NCBI GenBank assembly: GCA_027484985.1
Contig: JAIXRW010000034.1
Location: forward strand, 62,001-126,000
DNA length: 64,000 nucleotides
DNA from: Rhodobacter sp.
GTDB taxonomy: Bacteria; Pseudomonadota; Alphaproteobacteria; Rhodobacterales; Rhodobacteraceae
Direction: 5' to 3'
Shown here: positions 10,225 through 19,493 of the stretch, piece by piece
Layout of the letters: the number at the start of each line of letters is the position of its first letter
Position numbering within the stretch: position 1 is the first letter of the stretch
Position numbers and translations under genes: made by a program
The notes under the pieces: generated by a model
What the model was told of the DNA's origin: nothing
Seen by the model: only the letters and a program-made list of their open reading frames with translations
Databases searched by the model: none

Positions 10225-11341
10225 GGCGGCATCGGGGGGCGGTTTGCGCGCGGTTATCCTTGGCCTGATCATGGTCGTGGCGGCCTGCACCCCGCGGGGA
10301 ACGATGTATATCGTGCCGCCCGAAACGGCGGCGGGCGAGACGACCAAGGTTTTCGTCGGCACAACACGGTCGCTGGGGCCGGATGGGCTGTATGGCAGCG
10401 GGCGGTCCGAGATGACGCAGTTCGCGCGCTATGATGTGGTGGTGCCGCCGGCGCGGACGCTGGGGGCGATTACCTATCCGACACGGAAAAAGCTGGACCC
10501 GCAGACCGATTTCCTGACCACGGCGCAGGTGCAATACCCCGCCGAGCCCGCCTTTCGCCGCGATCTGGCGGCGGCGTTGCGCCAGAACGGGCGCGAGGCG
10601 GTGATCTATGTTCACGGGTTCAACAATACCTTTACCGAAGGGTTGTACCGGATCGCGCAACTGCACCACGACCTGAAGCTGTCGGGGGTGGCGTTGCATT
10701 ATTCGTGGTCATCGGCGGCGGAACCGCTGGGCTATGTCTATGATCGCGACAGCATGATGTTCGCGCGGGGCGGGCTGGAACAGATGGTGCGCGAGACGGT
10801 GGCGGCAGGGGCCACCAAGGTGACGCTGGTTGCCCATTCGATGGGGTCGGCGCTGACGATGGAAGCCCTGCGGAGCATCGCCATCCGGGACGGGAGGGTG
10901 ATGCCACAGGTGACGGGGGTGGTGCTGATTTCGCCCGATATCGATGTGGATGTGTTCCGGATGCAGGCGCACGAGATCGGGAAACTGCCACAACCTTTTC
11001 TGATCTTTGGTTCGGGCAAGGACCGTGTGCTGCGGCTTTCGGGGTGGATCACGGGGCAAAGCGGGCGGCTGGGATCGCTGGAAGGGGTAGAGCGGCTGGC
11101 CGATTTGCAGGTGACTTATATCGACGTTGCCGCCTTTTCGACCGGCGGGGGGCATTTCGTGGCCGGAACCTCGCCCGCGCTGATCACGCTGATGGGCAGT
11201 ATCGCGCAGGTGGAAGATGCGTTCGGGGGCGATGCGTCGGGGCGGACGGGGCTGTTGCCGGGGGTGGTGCTGACAGTGCGGAACGCGACGCGGGTAATCC
11301 TGCGGCCAGTGGGCCAGTTGACGCGGCAAAGGCTGGAATAG
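10214..11341 (+). CDS. Alpha/beta hydrolase lipoprotein (DUF900-type esterase)
   Basis: 375-aa predicted lipoprotein: a hydrophobic stretch ends in VVAAC, giving lipidation at Cys25 from ATG 10214. A TTG at 10244 after GGGGGG is an alternative start that would give a shorter signal peptide. The hydrolase core shows [11 protein letters not shown] (oxyanion region), the nucleophile elbow VAHSMGSAL with Ser209, and a candidate catalytic His314 in TGGGHFV. This is the DUF900 family of esterase-like proteins; the substrate is unknown. It overlaps hslU by 11 bases, so it may be expressed with the protease, although the signal places it in the envelope. Confidence 0.75.
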   Translation: MFCKAASGGGLRAVILGLIMVVAACTPRGTMYIVPPETAAGETTKVFVGTTRSLGPDGLYGSGRSEMTQFARYDVVVPPARTLGAITYPTRKKLDPQTDFLTTAQVQYPAEPAFRRDLAAALRQNGREAVIYVHGFNNTFTEGLYRIAQLHHDLKLSGVALHYSWSSAAEPLGYVYDRDSMMFARGGLEQMVRETVAAGATKVTLVAHSMGSALTMEALRSIAIRDGRVMPQVTGVVLISPDIDVDVFRMQAHEIGKLPQPFLIFGSGKDRVLRLSGWITGQSGRLGSLEGVERLADLQVTYIDVAAFSTGGGHFVAGTSPALITLMGSIAQVEDAFGGDASGRTGLLPGVVLTVRNATRVILRPVGQLTRQRLE

Positions 11342-11343
11342 CG

Positions 11344-11373
11344 GGGATGGCCCGGCAGGTGCCGGACCATCCC
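11344..11373. terminator. Hairpin between convergent genes
   Basis: GGGATGG pairs with CCATCCC and, after one mismatch, CCGGCA pairs with TGCCGG, making a long near-perfect inverted repeat in the 41-base gap between the convergent hydrolase and chemoreceptor genes. There is no T tract, so it may act on both transcripts as a barrier rather than as a canonical intrinsic terminator. Confidence 0.5.
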
Positions 11374-11382
11374 GAAGGCGTA

Positions 11383-13116
11383 TCAGAACCCTGCGAAACC
11401 GCGGGCGGGCCTTTCGATGGCCGGGGCGGGTGCCTTGGTCTGGCTGCGGATCATATCCTGGATCTGGGCCATGAGGTTGGCGGGGATGTTCTGAAGCGCG
11501 ACCTGACCGGGGCGGTTCGGCGCGGCCAGCTTGAAGCGGCTGAGCGCCTCGCGCACGGCTTCGGTCGAGGCGCGCATTTCGTTGGCCGAAGAGGCGAGTT
11601 GATCTGCCTGGCTTGAGGTGGACATGGCGGCCTTGGCCACTTCGCCGATGGCGGTGGTGATCTGGGCCACGCCGCGCGACTGTTCGGCGCTGGACGAGGC
11701 GATAGAGGCAACCAGCACTTCGGAGCGTTTCACATCATCCGCGATGCTGACAAAGGCGGCCTGCGCCTCGCCCGCGATCTTGACGCCGGATTGCACGCGG
11801 CCCGAGGCATCTTCGATCAGGTCCGAGGTTTCCTTGGCGGCCTTGGCCGAGCGTCCGGCAAGGTTGCGGACCTCTTGCGCCACGACGGCGAAGCCGCGGC
11901 CGTGCTGGCCTGCGCGTGCGGCCTCGACCGCGGCGTTCAGGGCCAGAAGGTTGGTCTGGAAGGCGATTTCGTCGATCACCTTGATGATCTTGGCGATATC
12001 CTGGCTTGAGGCGCGGATGCCTTCCATGGCGCTTACCATGTCACCGATCTTTTCGCGGCCCACATCGGCCACGCGCGACGAGGACATGATCAGTTCCTTG
12101 GCGCTTTCGGCGGCGGCGGCGTTGGCCTTGACCTGCGCGTCGGTTTCTTCGGCAGAGGCCGAGACTTCGTCAACCGAGGTCGAGGTGATCTGCGAGCTGG
12201 AGGCCAGCGACTGGCTGCTGTCGGTGATCTGGCTGACGCTGGTGGCGACCTGTTCGATCTGGGTCGAGATGGTGTGGAAGGATTCGTTCAGGCTGCTGTA
12301 GGCCTGTCCGAAGGCGGCGATGATTTCGCGGAATTCGCCGGTGAATTGATCGGGATCGACCTTGCGGTCAAGCTGGCCGTCAACGATGGCGTTGGACAGG
12401 TCGCGGATTTCACCGACCACGCGGCGGAAGCTGTCACGGATGGCGTCCATCGCTTCGTTGATGAAGGCGCGGTCGCCGGTGTAACGCTCCATTTCATAGC
12501 TGAAGTCGCCGGCGGCATAGGCGCTGGCGCAGGCCATGATCTTTTTCTTGGTGTTGATGTGGTTCTGGACCATTTCGTTCACGCGGCGGCCAAGATCGGC
12601 CAGTTCATCGCGATATTTCGACGGTTCGATATAGACCGAGATGCGGCCTTCGGCATGGGCGTTGGCCATGTCGCTGATTTCGTTGATGATGCCTTCGATC
12701 TGGCGTTTGCCTTCGATCGCGGCGGTCATATCCTTCCATTCCACCCAGACGGAATGAAGGCTGCCATCGGGGTTGTTCTTGGGCGTGGCGCGGAAGGCGA
12801 GATCCTTGCCGCCGATGGTGAATTTGCCGTCATGCGGTTTGGACAGACCGTCCATCATGCGGCGCTGATACATCGGGTTCTTGTGGAACACGTCGATCGG
12901 CTTGCCCACAACTTCGCGAGCGCGGAAATGCGGCAGGTCGCGTTTGATATCGGCTTCCATCGATTCAAACATGGCGTAGGCGGCTTCGTTCACGAAGCGG
13001 ATCACGAGATCGCCGTCGGCCAGCATGATCGGGCTGGAAAGGATTTGCACTGCCGCTTCGGGCGTGACGTCACCGAAAATGTCGGCGGCGTTCGTGGTCG
13101 TCGCATGTGAAGTCAT
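11383..13116 (-). CDS. Soluble methyl-accepting chemotaxis protein with PAS domain
   Basis: 577-aa chemoreceptor with no membrane segment, hence cytoplasmic. The N-terminal part (about 14-135) is a PAS sensor domain, followed by HAMP-like repeats rich in DLGRRVNEM and DQFTGEFREI type helices. The long coiled-coil signalling domain has its conserved hairpin tip near residues 385-425 (EIAFQTNLLALNAAVEAARA). ATG 13116 has GGAG eleven bases upstream; in-frame codons further upstream lack such a site. No che genes are nearby, so it must join a chemotaxis or related signalling array encoded elsewhere. The PAS ligand (redox, heme, flavin or a small molecule) cannot be read from the sequence. Confidence 0.88.
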   Translation of the reverse strand: MTSHATTTNAADIFGDVTPEAAVQILSSPIMLADGDLVIRFVNEAAYAMFESMEADIKRDLPHFRAREVVGKPIDVFHKNPMYQRRMMDGLSKPHDGKFTIGGKDLAFRATPKNNPDGSLHSVWVEWKDMTAAIEGKRQIEGIINEISDMANAHAEGRISVYIEPSKYRDELADLGRRVNEMVQNHINTKKKIMACASAYAAGDFSYEMERYTGDRAFINEAMDAIRDSFRRVVGEIRDLSNAIVDGQLDRKVDPDQFTGEFREIIAAFGQAYSSLNESFHTISTQIEQVATSVSQITDSSQSLASSSQITSTSVDEVSASAEETDAQVKANAAAAESAKELIMSSSRVADVGREKIGDMVSAMEGIRASSQDIAKIIKVIDEIAFQTNLLALNAAVEAARAGQHGRGFAVVAQEVRNLAGRSAKAAKETSDLIEDASGRVQSGVKIAGEAQAAFVSIADDVKRSEVLVASIASSSAEQSRGVAQITTAIGEVAKAAMSTSSQADQLASSANEMRASTEAVREALSRFKLAAPNRPGQVALQNIPANLMAQIQDMIRSQTKAPAPAIERPARGFAGF

Positions 13117-13287
13117 GTCTCTACTCCGGTAAACCCCAACTGCGAGGAGAACGGAGCAACGGGTCAGGTGTTTAAGAAGATTCTGCGGAGAGTCGGATTT
13201 ATTTGAGGAATGGTGAAAATCGCGGGTGTCGGGCTTGACTTGGCCGGGGATGGGCATAGCTTGCCATTCCAATTTTCGGGTGCCTTG

Positions 13288-13884
13288 TCAGCGGCGGCGC
13301 AGATAGACGTAAAAGGCGCCCGATCCGCCATGTTTGAGATGGGCTTCGGCCACTTGCAGCACGGCAGGGCCGAGGGGCGACATGCGAAGCCATTGTGGCA
13401 CCTGATGGCGCAGAGCGCCCATGCGTTGCGGGATGGGGCCGGTATCTTCGCGGCGCTTGCCCTTGCCGGTGATGACAAGGACCAGCCGCAGGCCCGCGCT
13501 TTGCGCGTTCAGGATGAAGCGGATCAGTTCGGGATGGGCTTCGGCAAGGGTCATGCCGTGCAGGTCTATCCGCGCCTCGGGGGCGAGCTTGCCGCGAGTC
13601 ATCTTGCCAAAGGCCTTGGCGTCCATTTGCAGCGGCGCCTGGGCGAGGCTGTCGGACAGGCTGGGGGCAATGTCGTGGCTGGCGCGGGGTTTGGCCTTTT
13701 CGCCCAAGCGGAAGGGGGCAAAAATGGGGGTATGGGGTTTGGCCGGTTCGGCGGGCAGGCTGGGTGCAAGGGCCGGTGTTTCAAGGCGGCGTTGCAGGCT
13801 TTGCACATGAAGCGGGCGGGCCGTTCGGGCCACGGTTTGCCAGATTTCTTCTTCCTCGGGGCGCAGGCTGCGGCGGCGGGCCAT
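13288..13884 (-). CDS. Smr (small MutS-related) domain protein
   Basis: 198 aa, with a proline-rich N-terminal half and a C-terminal Smr domain. The hallmark IDLHGMTLAEA (the LDLHG motif) is near residue 105 and ITGKGKR near 141. Smr domains are DNA or RNA endonucleases in known members, some acting in ribosome rescue and others in mismatch repair or recombination. This stand-alone form has no assigned role. It lies two bases after mltA on the same strand and probably shares its transcript. The 171-base gap to the downstream chemoreceptor gene holds no feature I could identify. Confidence 0.85.
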   Translation of the reverse strand: MARRRSLRPEEEEIWQTVARTARPLHVQSLQRRLETPALAPSLPAEPAKPHTPIFAPFRLGEKAKPRASHDIAPSLSDSLAQAPLQMDAKAFGKMTRGKLAPEARIDLHGMTLAEAHPELIRFILNAQSAGLRLVLVITGKGKRREDTGPIPQRMGALRHQVPQWLRMSPLGPAVLQVAEAHLKHGGSGAFYVYLRRR

Positions 13885-13886
13885 GG

Positions 13887-14897
13887 TCAGAGCCCGTCAA
13901 GCGCCGCAAAGGCGCGGTCGATGGGCAACAGCACGACCATACGGCCGGGGTCTTTGACCGTGCCCGCGGCATCGCCCGCGGCGGGGCCGGTGCCGAAGAA
14001 GATGTCGGCGCGTTGCGGGCCCTTGATCGCGCCGCCGGTATCTTGGGCGACCATCAGGCTGCGGATGGGGGAATTGCCCTGCTTTTCGATCCAGACCGGC
14101 GCGCCGAGTGGGGTGAAGGCGGGGTCGATGGCGATGCTGCGAAAGGCGGTGATCGGGCGGGTCATCGCGCCGATGGGGCCAAGACTGGGCGCGAGGTCGA
14201 TTTCACGGAAAAAGACGTAGGACGGGTTGATCGACAAAAGATCGGTCGCGCCGGCGCGGACGTAAGCCGCGATTTCCTGCGCCGAGACCTGATCGATGGT
14301 GTGGGTGCCACGGCGGACCATTTCCTGCCCGACCGAGCGGTATTCGTGCCCGTTGCGACCGGCATAGCCCACGCGCATCACGCGGCCATCGGGCATCTTG
14401 ATGCGGCCCGAGCCCTGCACCTGAAGGAAATAGACATCAACCGGATCGTCAAGCCACGCGAGTTCGAGACCGCGCCCGCGCAGGGCACCGCCATCAATTT
14501 CGCCACGGCTGAGAAAGACCTGACCATCGCGCAATTCGGGGGGGCGGCGGTAGATCGGATAGGCAAAGCGCGGGGTGCGGACGGGCGAACCGGCAAATTC
14601 GGGTTCGTAATAGGCGGTGAACAGCGCGGGGGGTTCCCCGATCACCATGGGGCGGAAGAACAGTTCGAAGAATTGCCGCGCCGTGGCATCGCTGGCGGTG
14701 GCATCGGCGGCAAGGGCGCAAAGGGGGCGCCAGTCGGCGCCATCGATCAGGTCGCAGGTTTCAAGAAACGTGGTCAGCGCAGCCCTGTGATCATCGGATT
14801 GCCAACCGGGAAGATCGGAAAATGCCAGCATCTCGGCCCGCGCGGGCGCGGCGGTCATGGCGACCGCGAGGGCAAGGGATGCAAGGGCGGCACGCAT
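13887..14897 (-). CDS. mltA: Membrane-bound lytic murein transglycosylase A
   Basis: 336-aa murein hydrolase that cleaves between MurNAc and GlcNAc, leaving 1,6-anhydro ends for cell-wall turnover and recycling; this connects functionally with AmgK/MurU at the start of the window. The first 21 residues form a signal peptide ending AAPARA, with no lipobox, so this homologue looks periplasmic. The C-terminal 3D domain carries AQDTGGAIKG and RADIFFGTG with its conserved aspartates. ATG 14897 overlaps the stop of the Tim44-like gene (TGATG); a GTG one codon earlier is possible. Confidence 0.92.
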   Translation of the reverse strand: MRAALASLALAVAMTAAPARAEMLAFSDLPGWQSDDHRAALTTFLETCDLIDGADWRPLCALAADATASDATARQFFELFFRPMVIGEPPALFTAYYEPEFAGSPVRTPRFAYPIYRRPPELRDGQVFLSRGEIDGGALRGRGLELAWLDDPVDVYFLQVQGSGRIKMPDGRVMRVGYAGRNGHEYRSVGQEMVRRGTHTIDQVSAQEIAAYVRAGATDLLSINPSYVFFREIDLAPSLGPIGAMTRPITAFRSIAIDPAFTPLGAPVWIEKQGNSPIRSLMVAQDTGGAIKGPQRADIFFGTGPAAGDAAGTVKDPGRMVVLLPIDRAFAALDGL

Positions 14898-15553
14898 CAC
14901 TCTCCGGTGGCGACGAGTTGCCAGTTGGGATCGCTTGATCCCATCTTGCGGGCAAAGGTCCAGACATCGCGCTGGCGCTTTATTTCGTTCGGTTTGCCTT
15001 CGACAATCTCGCCGGCGGTGTTTTTGACGACGCTGTTCACCTCGCCCACGAAACGCACCGAAACCTCGGCCTCGCGCGTGGCGGGGTTGAAGGTGGCGTC
15101 ATGCAGGGCGAGTTCGCGCAGGCCGACGAATTTGCTTTCGACGGTCAGGCCCTGTTCGCGGCGGGTTTCGATGGCTTCGGCAAAGCTGTGTTCGACATCG
15201 GCGCCGATAAAGGGGCGGATGCTGTCAAGATCGCCTTTGTCGAAGGCCATCAGGATCATTTCATAGGCGCCGCGCGCACCAGACAGGAAGGTGCCGACGG
15301 TGAACGAGGGTTCGGCGCCCTTCATCGCGGCAAGGGCCTGTGCGGCGGGCGATCCTTCGGGAACGTGGTCGATGATGTCACGATCGGGGCCACCCTCGAT
15401 CACCGCGAAATCGCGGCGGGGGCGCACGGTGCTGTCAACCGGAACGGGCGGTTTTTCAAACCCTTCACGGCTGCCCAGCACGGCGCGGAGCTTGATGATC
15501 AGGAAAACGGCGATCCCGGCCAGAACGAGAAGCTGGATCAGGGAGGAATTCAT
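14897..15553 (-). CDS. Tim44/TimA-like membrane-anchored protein
   Basis: 218 aa with one N-terminal membrane segment (about residues 4-23) followed by a soluble Tim44-type domain (about 80-218). The bacterial members are relatives of the mitochondrial import protein Tim44. In alphaproteobacteria they are described as inner-membrane adaptor proteins of uncertain function. The start at 15553 is preceded by GAGG with good spacing. It leads a minus-strand unit with mltA and smr and is divergent from fxsA. Confidence 0.82.
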   Translation of the reverse strand: MNSSLIQLLVLAGIAVFLIIKLRAVLGSREGFEKPPVPVDSTVRPRRDFAVIEGGPDRDIIDHVPEGSPAAQALAAMKGAEPSFTVGTFLSGARGAYEMILMAFDKGDLDSIRPFIGADVEHSFAEAIETRREQGLTVESKFVGLRELALHDATFNPATREAEVSVRFVGEVNSVVKNTAGEIVEGKPNEIKRQRDVWTFARKMGSSDPNWQLVATGE

Positions 15554-15689
15554 TGGAACCTCGAACATGCGATGCCACGTGATGCGGCAGGGCGGGGGTT
15601 GGTAACTTGCCAAGTCCGCCCTTATGTAGGGGCTGGTCCTGCCTGTGTCCATGGCGGGGCGGCCTGAATTGCCCGTGAGGAGCCAAGCG

Positions 15690-16172
15690 ATGCCCGTTTT
15701 TGCCATTCTGCTGGTGTGGTCCCTGCTGGAGATTGCGCTTTTCGTCACGGTTGGCGGGGCGCTGGGGCTGGGGCTGACGCTGCTGGTGGTGCTGGGCACC
15801 GGGGCACTGGGGATTGCGATGCTGCGGGGCGAAGGGATGCGGGCGGTGCGCCACCTGCGAAGCGAGCTGGCATCGCGGCAGAACCCGTTGCAGGCAGCGG
15901 GGTCGGATGTGCTGTGGGTGGTGGCGGCGTTGCTGCTGATCTTACCGGGGTTTCTGACCGATGTGCTGGGGTTGTTGCTGATGCTGCCATGGGTGCGGGT
16001 GGCGGTTGCGGGTTACGCCGCGCGGCGGGTGGCAGGTGCGGTGCGGCGGGCGGCGGGCAAGCATGCGGCAGGGCGCGCGCCACACCGTCCGCCGGTGGAT
16101 GTGATCGACGGCGAGTTCATCGAGGTGCCGCCGCAGGACCAGCGCCCGCCTTCGGGCTGGACGCGGCATTGA
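15690..16172 (+). CDS. fxsA: FxsA family membrane protein
   Basis: 160-aa inner-membrane protein with hydrophobic helices in the first 115 residues and a charged C-terminal tail (about 115-160). The family is named for the E. coli protein whose overexpression relieves phage T7 exclusion by the F plasmid; its normal role is unknown. ATG 15690 has GAGGAGCC just upstream. It is divergent from the Tim44-like gene across 136 bases, where I could not pick out a convincing promoter. Confidence 0.85.
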   Translation: MPVFAILLVWSLLEIALFVTVGGALGLGLTLLVVLGTGALGIAMLRGEGMRAVRHLRSELASRQNPLQAAGSDVLWVVAALLLILPGFLTDVLGLLLMLPWVRVAVAGYAARRVAGAVRRAAGKHAAGRAPHRPPVDVIDGEFIEVPPQDQRPPSGWTRH

Positions 16173-16232
16173 GAAGGCGGGGCTGACCTGATAGGAAGCC
16201 GCCGAACGGTTCTGTCGAAAGGGAGCGAAGCG

Positions 16233-16724
16233 ATGGCCGAAGAAACGACGGGCGCACCGGCGCCGGATCAGGCCGAAGCGCCGCAGATCAAGATGCAGGT
16301 TCTGGCGCAGTTCGTGCGGGACATGTCTTTCGAGAACATGGTCGCCCGCAAGGGCATTACCAGCGGCGATGTGCAGCCCGATATTCAGGTGGGCGTCAGC
16401 CTTGATGCGCGCAAGCGGCCGGTGGATCACCAGTATGATGTCATCTCGAAATACAAGGTGACGTCGAAGAACAAGACGAATGGCGAGGCGCTGTTCATTC
16501 TGGAAGTGGAATATGGCGGGATTTTCCACGTGGAAGGCGTGCCCGAGGACCAGTTGCACCCTTTCCTGTTGATCGAATGCCCGCGGCTGCTGTTTCCGTT
16601 CGTGCGGCGCATCATTTCGGATGTGACGCGGGACGGGGGCTTTCCGCCGCTGAACATCGACACCGTGGATTTTCTGGCGCTGTACCGGCAAGAGATTCAG
16701 CGGCGGGCGCAGATGGCGAACTGA
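16233..16724 (+). CDS. secB: Protein-export chaperone SecB
   Basis: 163-aa tetrameric chaperone that holds precursors unfolded and delivers them to SecA. The core reads QVLAQFVRDMSFEN followed by the beta-strand-rich middle and CPRLLFPFVRRIISD, both typical. The AAAGGGAGCGAAG ribosome-binding region precedes ATG 16233. secB lies near dnaQ and maf, as it often does in alphaproteobacteria, and is followed by a strong terminator. Confidence 0.96.
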   Translation: MAEETTGAPAPDQAEAPQIKMQVLAQFVRDMSFENMVARKGITSGDVQPDIQVGVSLDARKRPVDHQYDVISKYKVTSKNKTNGEALFILEVEYGGIFHVEGVPEDQLHPFLLIECPRLLFPFVRRIISDVTRDGGFPPLNIDTVDFLALYRQEIQRRAQMAN

Positions 16725-16750
16725 GCCACGGTGCGATGCGGGACGGGGGC

Positions 16751-16774
16751 GGGGCGGGTTTTCCCGCCCCTTTT
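16751..16774 (+). terminator. Rho-independent terminator of secB
   Basis: GGGGCGGG (16751-16758), loop TTTT, CCCGCCCC (16763-16770), then TTTT. It lies 26 bases after the secB stop. Its last base is also the end of the dnaQ stop codon on the other strand, so the two convergent genes share this short spacer. Confidence 0.85.
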
Positions 16775-17475
16775 CACATGCGTTTGAACCAGATGGCGGC
16801 GGGGCCCAGTTTTTCGACAAAGGCGGAATGGGCGGCGGATTCGGCGGCGGTCAGGCGCGGGGCGAGCGGTTCAGGGCGGGGGCGGGGCCGCCATTCGCCT
16901 GCATGGTCGGCCATGCCCCCGCCCGCGGCGGTGCTGCCGGTGGTGGATAGGGCAAAGTCGGGTTGGCGGCCGCCGACGAGTTCAAGATAAACCTCGGCCA
17001 GGATTTCGGAATCGAGCAGGGCGCCGTGCTTTTCACGGGCGGAATTGTCAACGCCGAAGCGGCGGCACAGCGCGTCGAGCGAGGCGGGGGCGCCGGGGAA
17101 GCGGGTTTTGGCGATGGCCAGTGTATCGGTGGCGCGCGCATAGGGCAGCGGTGGCAGGCCCGCCCATTGCAGTTCGGCGTTGAGGAATTTCATATCGAAG
17201 GCGGCGTTGTGGATGACCAGTTGCGCGTCACCGATGAAGTCCAGAAAGGCGGCGGCGATATCCTTGAACACGGGTTTGTCGCGCAGGAAATCATCGCCCA
17301 GACCATGCACCTCGAATGCGGCGGTGGGCATGGCGCGCTGGGGGTTGATGTATTGGTGATAGGTGCGGCCGGTGGGCAGGTGGTTGAACAGTTCCACCGC
17401 GCCGATTTCGACGATGCGGTCGCCCGAGGCGGGTTCAAAGCCGGTGGTTTCGGTATCGAGAACGATTTCACGCAT
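16774..17475 (-). CDS. dnaQ: DNA polymerase III epsilon subunit (3'-5' proofreading exonuclease)
   Basis: 233-aa proofreading subunit. The DEDDh exonuclease residues are visible: DTETTG at residues 7-12, HNAAFDMKFL in the middle, and HGALLDSEILAEVYL with the catalytic His and last Asp. The C-terminal region after about residue 190 should bind the polymerase alpha subunit. It is the last gene of the maf-aroE-coaE-dnaQ operon and overlaps coaE by 8 bases. Confidence 0.94.
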   Translation of the reverse strand: MREIVLDTETTGFEPASGDRIVEIGAVELFNHLPTGRTYHQYINPQRAMPTAAFEVHGLGDDFLRDKPVFKDIAAAFLDFIGDAQLVIHNAAFDMKFLNAELQWAGLPPLPYARATDTLAIAKTRFPGAPASLDALCRRFGVDNSAREKHGALLDSEILAEVYLELVGGRQPDFALSTTGSTAAGGGMADHAGEWRPRPRPEPLAPRLTAAESAAHSAFVEKLGPAAIWFKRM

Positions 17476-18058
17476 GACGGGCCTGACGGATGTGATCGAT
17501 CAGCGCATGCACGAAGGCGCGCGTGCTGTCGAGGTTGAGCGTTTCGACGATATGGGTGGCGCGGCGGCGCTTTTCGGCATCGGGCATCTGGCGCGACAGG
17601 ATCAGATCGAATTGCGCGGGGGTCATGCCGGGGCGGGCAAGGACACGGGCGCGTTGCAGCGCAGGGGGCGCGGTGACGAGAAGGGTGGCGTCACAATCGG
17701 CTTCGGAGCCCTTTTCGAACAGAAGGGGGATGTCCAGCACGACCAGATCTGCGGTGGCGGCGGCCAGAAAGGCGGCGCGGTCGGCAGAGACGAGCGGGTG
17801 AACGATGTGTTCGATGCGGGCAAGGGCGGAGGGATCGGCCGCGATCCAGGATTTGAGGGCCGTGCGGTCAATGCCGTCGGAGACGAGGGCGGCCGGATGC
17901 AGGGCCGCGAGCGGTGCCACTGCGGCCCCGCCCGGTGCGTAGAGGCGATGGACGGCGGCGTCGGCATCCCAGACGGGGATGCCTGCTTCGCGGAACAGCC
18001 GGGCGGTGGTGGATTTGCCCATGCCGATCGAGCCGGTGAGGCCGAGCCGGAAGGTCAT
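17468..18058 (-). CDS. coaE: Dephospho-CoA kinase
   Basis: 196-aa enzyme for the last step of coenzyme A synthesis. The P-loop GSIGMGKST is at residues 9-17, and DADAAVHRLY and the DIPLLFEKG block are family signatures. It overlaps aroE by four bases (ATGA) and dnaQ by eight, a coupled order repeated widely in alphaproteobacteria next to the origin. Confidence 0.95.
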   Translation of the reverse strand: MTFRLGLTGSIGMGKSTTARLFREAGIPVWDADAAVHRLYAPGGAAVAPLAALHPAALVSDGIDRTALKSWIAADPSALARIEHIVHPLVSADRAAFLAAATADLVVLDIPLLFEKGSEADCDATLLVTAPPALQRARVLARPGMTPAQFDLILSRQMPDAEKRRRATHIVETLNLDSTRAFVHALIDHIRQARHA

Positions 18059-18894
18059 GCCGACAGGACAGCCGCGCGGGTGGCATCGTCCACCTCGGGG
18101 CGGTGGCCGAACCAGCGTTCGAAGCCGGGGGCGGCCTGATGCAGCAGCATGCCCAGACCATCGACCACGGTTGCGCCACGGGTTTCAGCCTCGATCAGGA
18201 ACTGGGTCTTGAGCGGGGTATAGACCAGATCGGTCACAAGCGTGCCGCGGGCGAGGCTGTCGAGCGGAAGGACGAGATCGGGTTTGCCGGTCATACCGAG
18301 GGCGGTTGTGTTCACCACGGTGGCGGCGCCGTCGATCATGGCTTCGGCCTGAACCCAATCATAGACGCGGAGCTTGGCGCCGAAATCGCTTCGAAGGGCA
18401 TCGGCACGGGCGCGGGTGCGGTTGGCAAGGCGGATTTCGGGCACGCCCACCTCGATCAGCGCGGCGATGACGGCGCGGCTGGCCCCGCCTGCGCCGAACA
18501 CGGCGGCAGGGCCGGAAGCGGGCTGCCATTGTGGCGCGTGCTGGCGGATATTGGCGATGAAACCGGAACCGTCGGTATTATCGGCCTGAACCTTGCCGTC
18601 CTTGCGGAACACGAGGGTGTTGGCGGCGCCGATCAGGGCGGCGCGGTCGGAGACGACATCGGCCAGATGGAGGACCGATTCCTTGTGCGGGATGGTCACG
18701 TTGCAGCCGACAAAGCCCATGCGCGGCAACATGCGCAGGGCTTCGGCAAGGTCGGCCTGTGCGATGTCGAGCGGGATGTAATGGCCCTTGATGCCGTAGC
18801 GTTTTAGCCAATAGCCATGCAGCGCCGGCGAGCGGCTATGGGCGATGGGCGAGCCGATGACACCGGCGAGGGGGATGCGGGGATGGTCGGTCAT
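18055..18894 (-). CDS. aroE: Shikimate dehydrogenase
   Basis: 279-aa NADPH-dependent enzyme that reduces 3-dehydroshikimate in aromatic amino acid synthesis. The substrate-binding SPIAHSRSP block is at the N-terminus. Catalytic Lys71 lies in NVTIPHK and Asp108 in NTDGSGF; the nucleotide-binding GAGGASRA follows. The start overlaps the maf stop by four bases. Confidence 0.94.
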   Translation of the reverse strand: MTDHPRIPLAGVIGSPIAHSRSPALHGYWLKRYGIKGHYIPLDIAQADLAEALRMLPRMGFVGCNVTIPHKESVLHLADVVSDRAALIGAANTLVFRKDGKVQADNTDGSGFIANIRQHAPQWQPASGPAAVFGAGGASRAVIAALIEVGVPEIRLANRTRARADALRSDFGAKLRVYDWVQAEAMIDGAATVVNTTALGMTGKPDLVLPLDSLARGTLVTDLVYTPLKTQFLIEAETRGATVVDGLGMLLHQAAPGFERWFGHRPEVDDATRAAVLSA

Positions 18895-19493
18895 GCCGCG
18901 ATGAAACCCCGTGTCGAGAGATAGTTCAAGAGCGGCAGCAGCGGCAGGCCGAGGACCGAGAAATAGTCGCCCTCGATGGTGGTGAAGAGGCGGGCGCCTT
19001 CTTCCTCGAGCTTGTAGGCGCCGACGCTGTGGCGGATGCTTTCCCAGTTCCGCGCCACATAATCGGACAGATAGGCATCGGAGACGGGGCGCATGGTCAG
19101 GCGCACCTCGGCCACGTGGCGCCAGACGGGTTCGGCACGGTCATAAAGCACGGCGGCGGACAGCAGGCGGTGGGTCTGGCCGCGCAGGGTTTGCAGCTGG
19201 GCCAGCGCGTCGGCCGGGGTTTCGGGTTTTGACCAGCTTTCGCGGCGGTATTCGAGGATCTGGTCACAGCCGAGGACGAGGTCCTGGGGGTTTTTTTCCG
19301 CGATCTTGCGGGCTTTCATTTCGGCCAGCGTGTCGGCGATGTCGCGGGGGTGGGCCGCTTCGGCGGTAAGTGCGCGGCGGATGCTTTCTTCGTCGATGCG
19401 GGGAGCGAGCGTCGTGACGGCAAGACCCGCATTGCGCAGCAGCGTGGCGCGAATTTCGGAAGCAGAGGCGAGGAGGATCGGGCGGTCTGGCAT
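18891..19493 (-). CDS. maf: Maf family nucleoside triphosphate pyrophosphatase
   Basis: 200-aa house-cleaning pyrophosphatase of the Maf/YceF group, which hydrolyses modified or non-canonical NTPs. The substrate-binding start LLASASEIR and the catalytic aspartate in LGCDQIL are present. The specificity subgroup (7-methyl-GTP versus dTTP/UTP type) is not certain. ATG 19493 matches the family N-terminus; an in-frame open extension of about 63 codons upstream runs into the putative origin and looks non-coding. It is the first gene of the operon leading leftward from the origin gap. Confidence 0.9.
   Translation of the reverse strand: MPDRPILLASASEIRATLLRNAGLAVTTLAPRIDEESIRRALTAEAAHPRDIADTLAEMKARKIAEKNPQDLVLGCDQILEYRRESWSKPETPADALAQLQTLRGQTHRLLSAAVLYDRAEPVWRHVAEVRLTMRPVSDAYLSDYVARNWESIRHSVGAYKLEEEGARLFTTIEGDYFSVLGLPLLPLLNYLSTRGFIAA

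Noticed and set aside
15571-15625. TTGGTAACTTGCCAA imperfect palindrome in the fxsA/Tim44-like divergent gap as an operator
   Set aside because: Four-base arms are too short to separate from chance, and no regulator gene or second copy is nearby.
16524-16535. TTCCACGTGGAA palindrome inside secB as a parS site
   Set aside because: It shares only the CACGTG core with parS; the flanking bases differ at several positions of the 16-mer, and it lies in an ordinary coding stretch.
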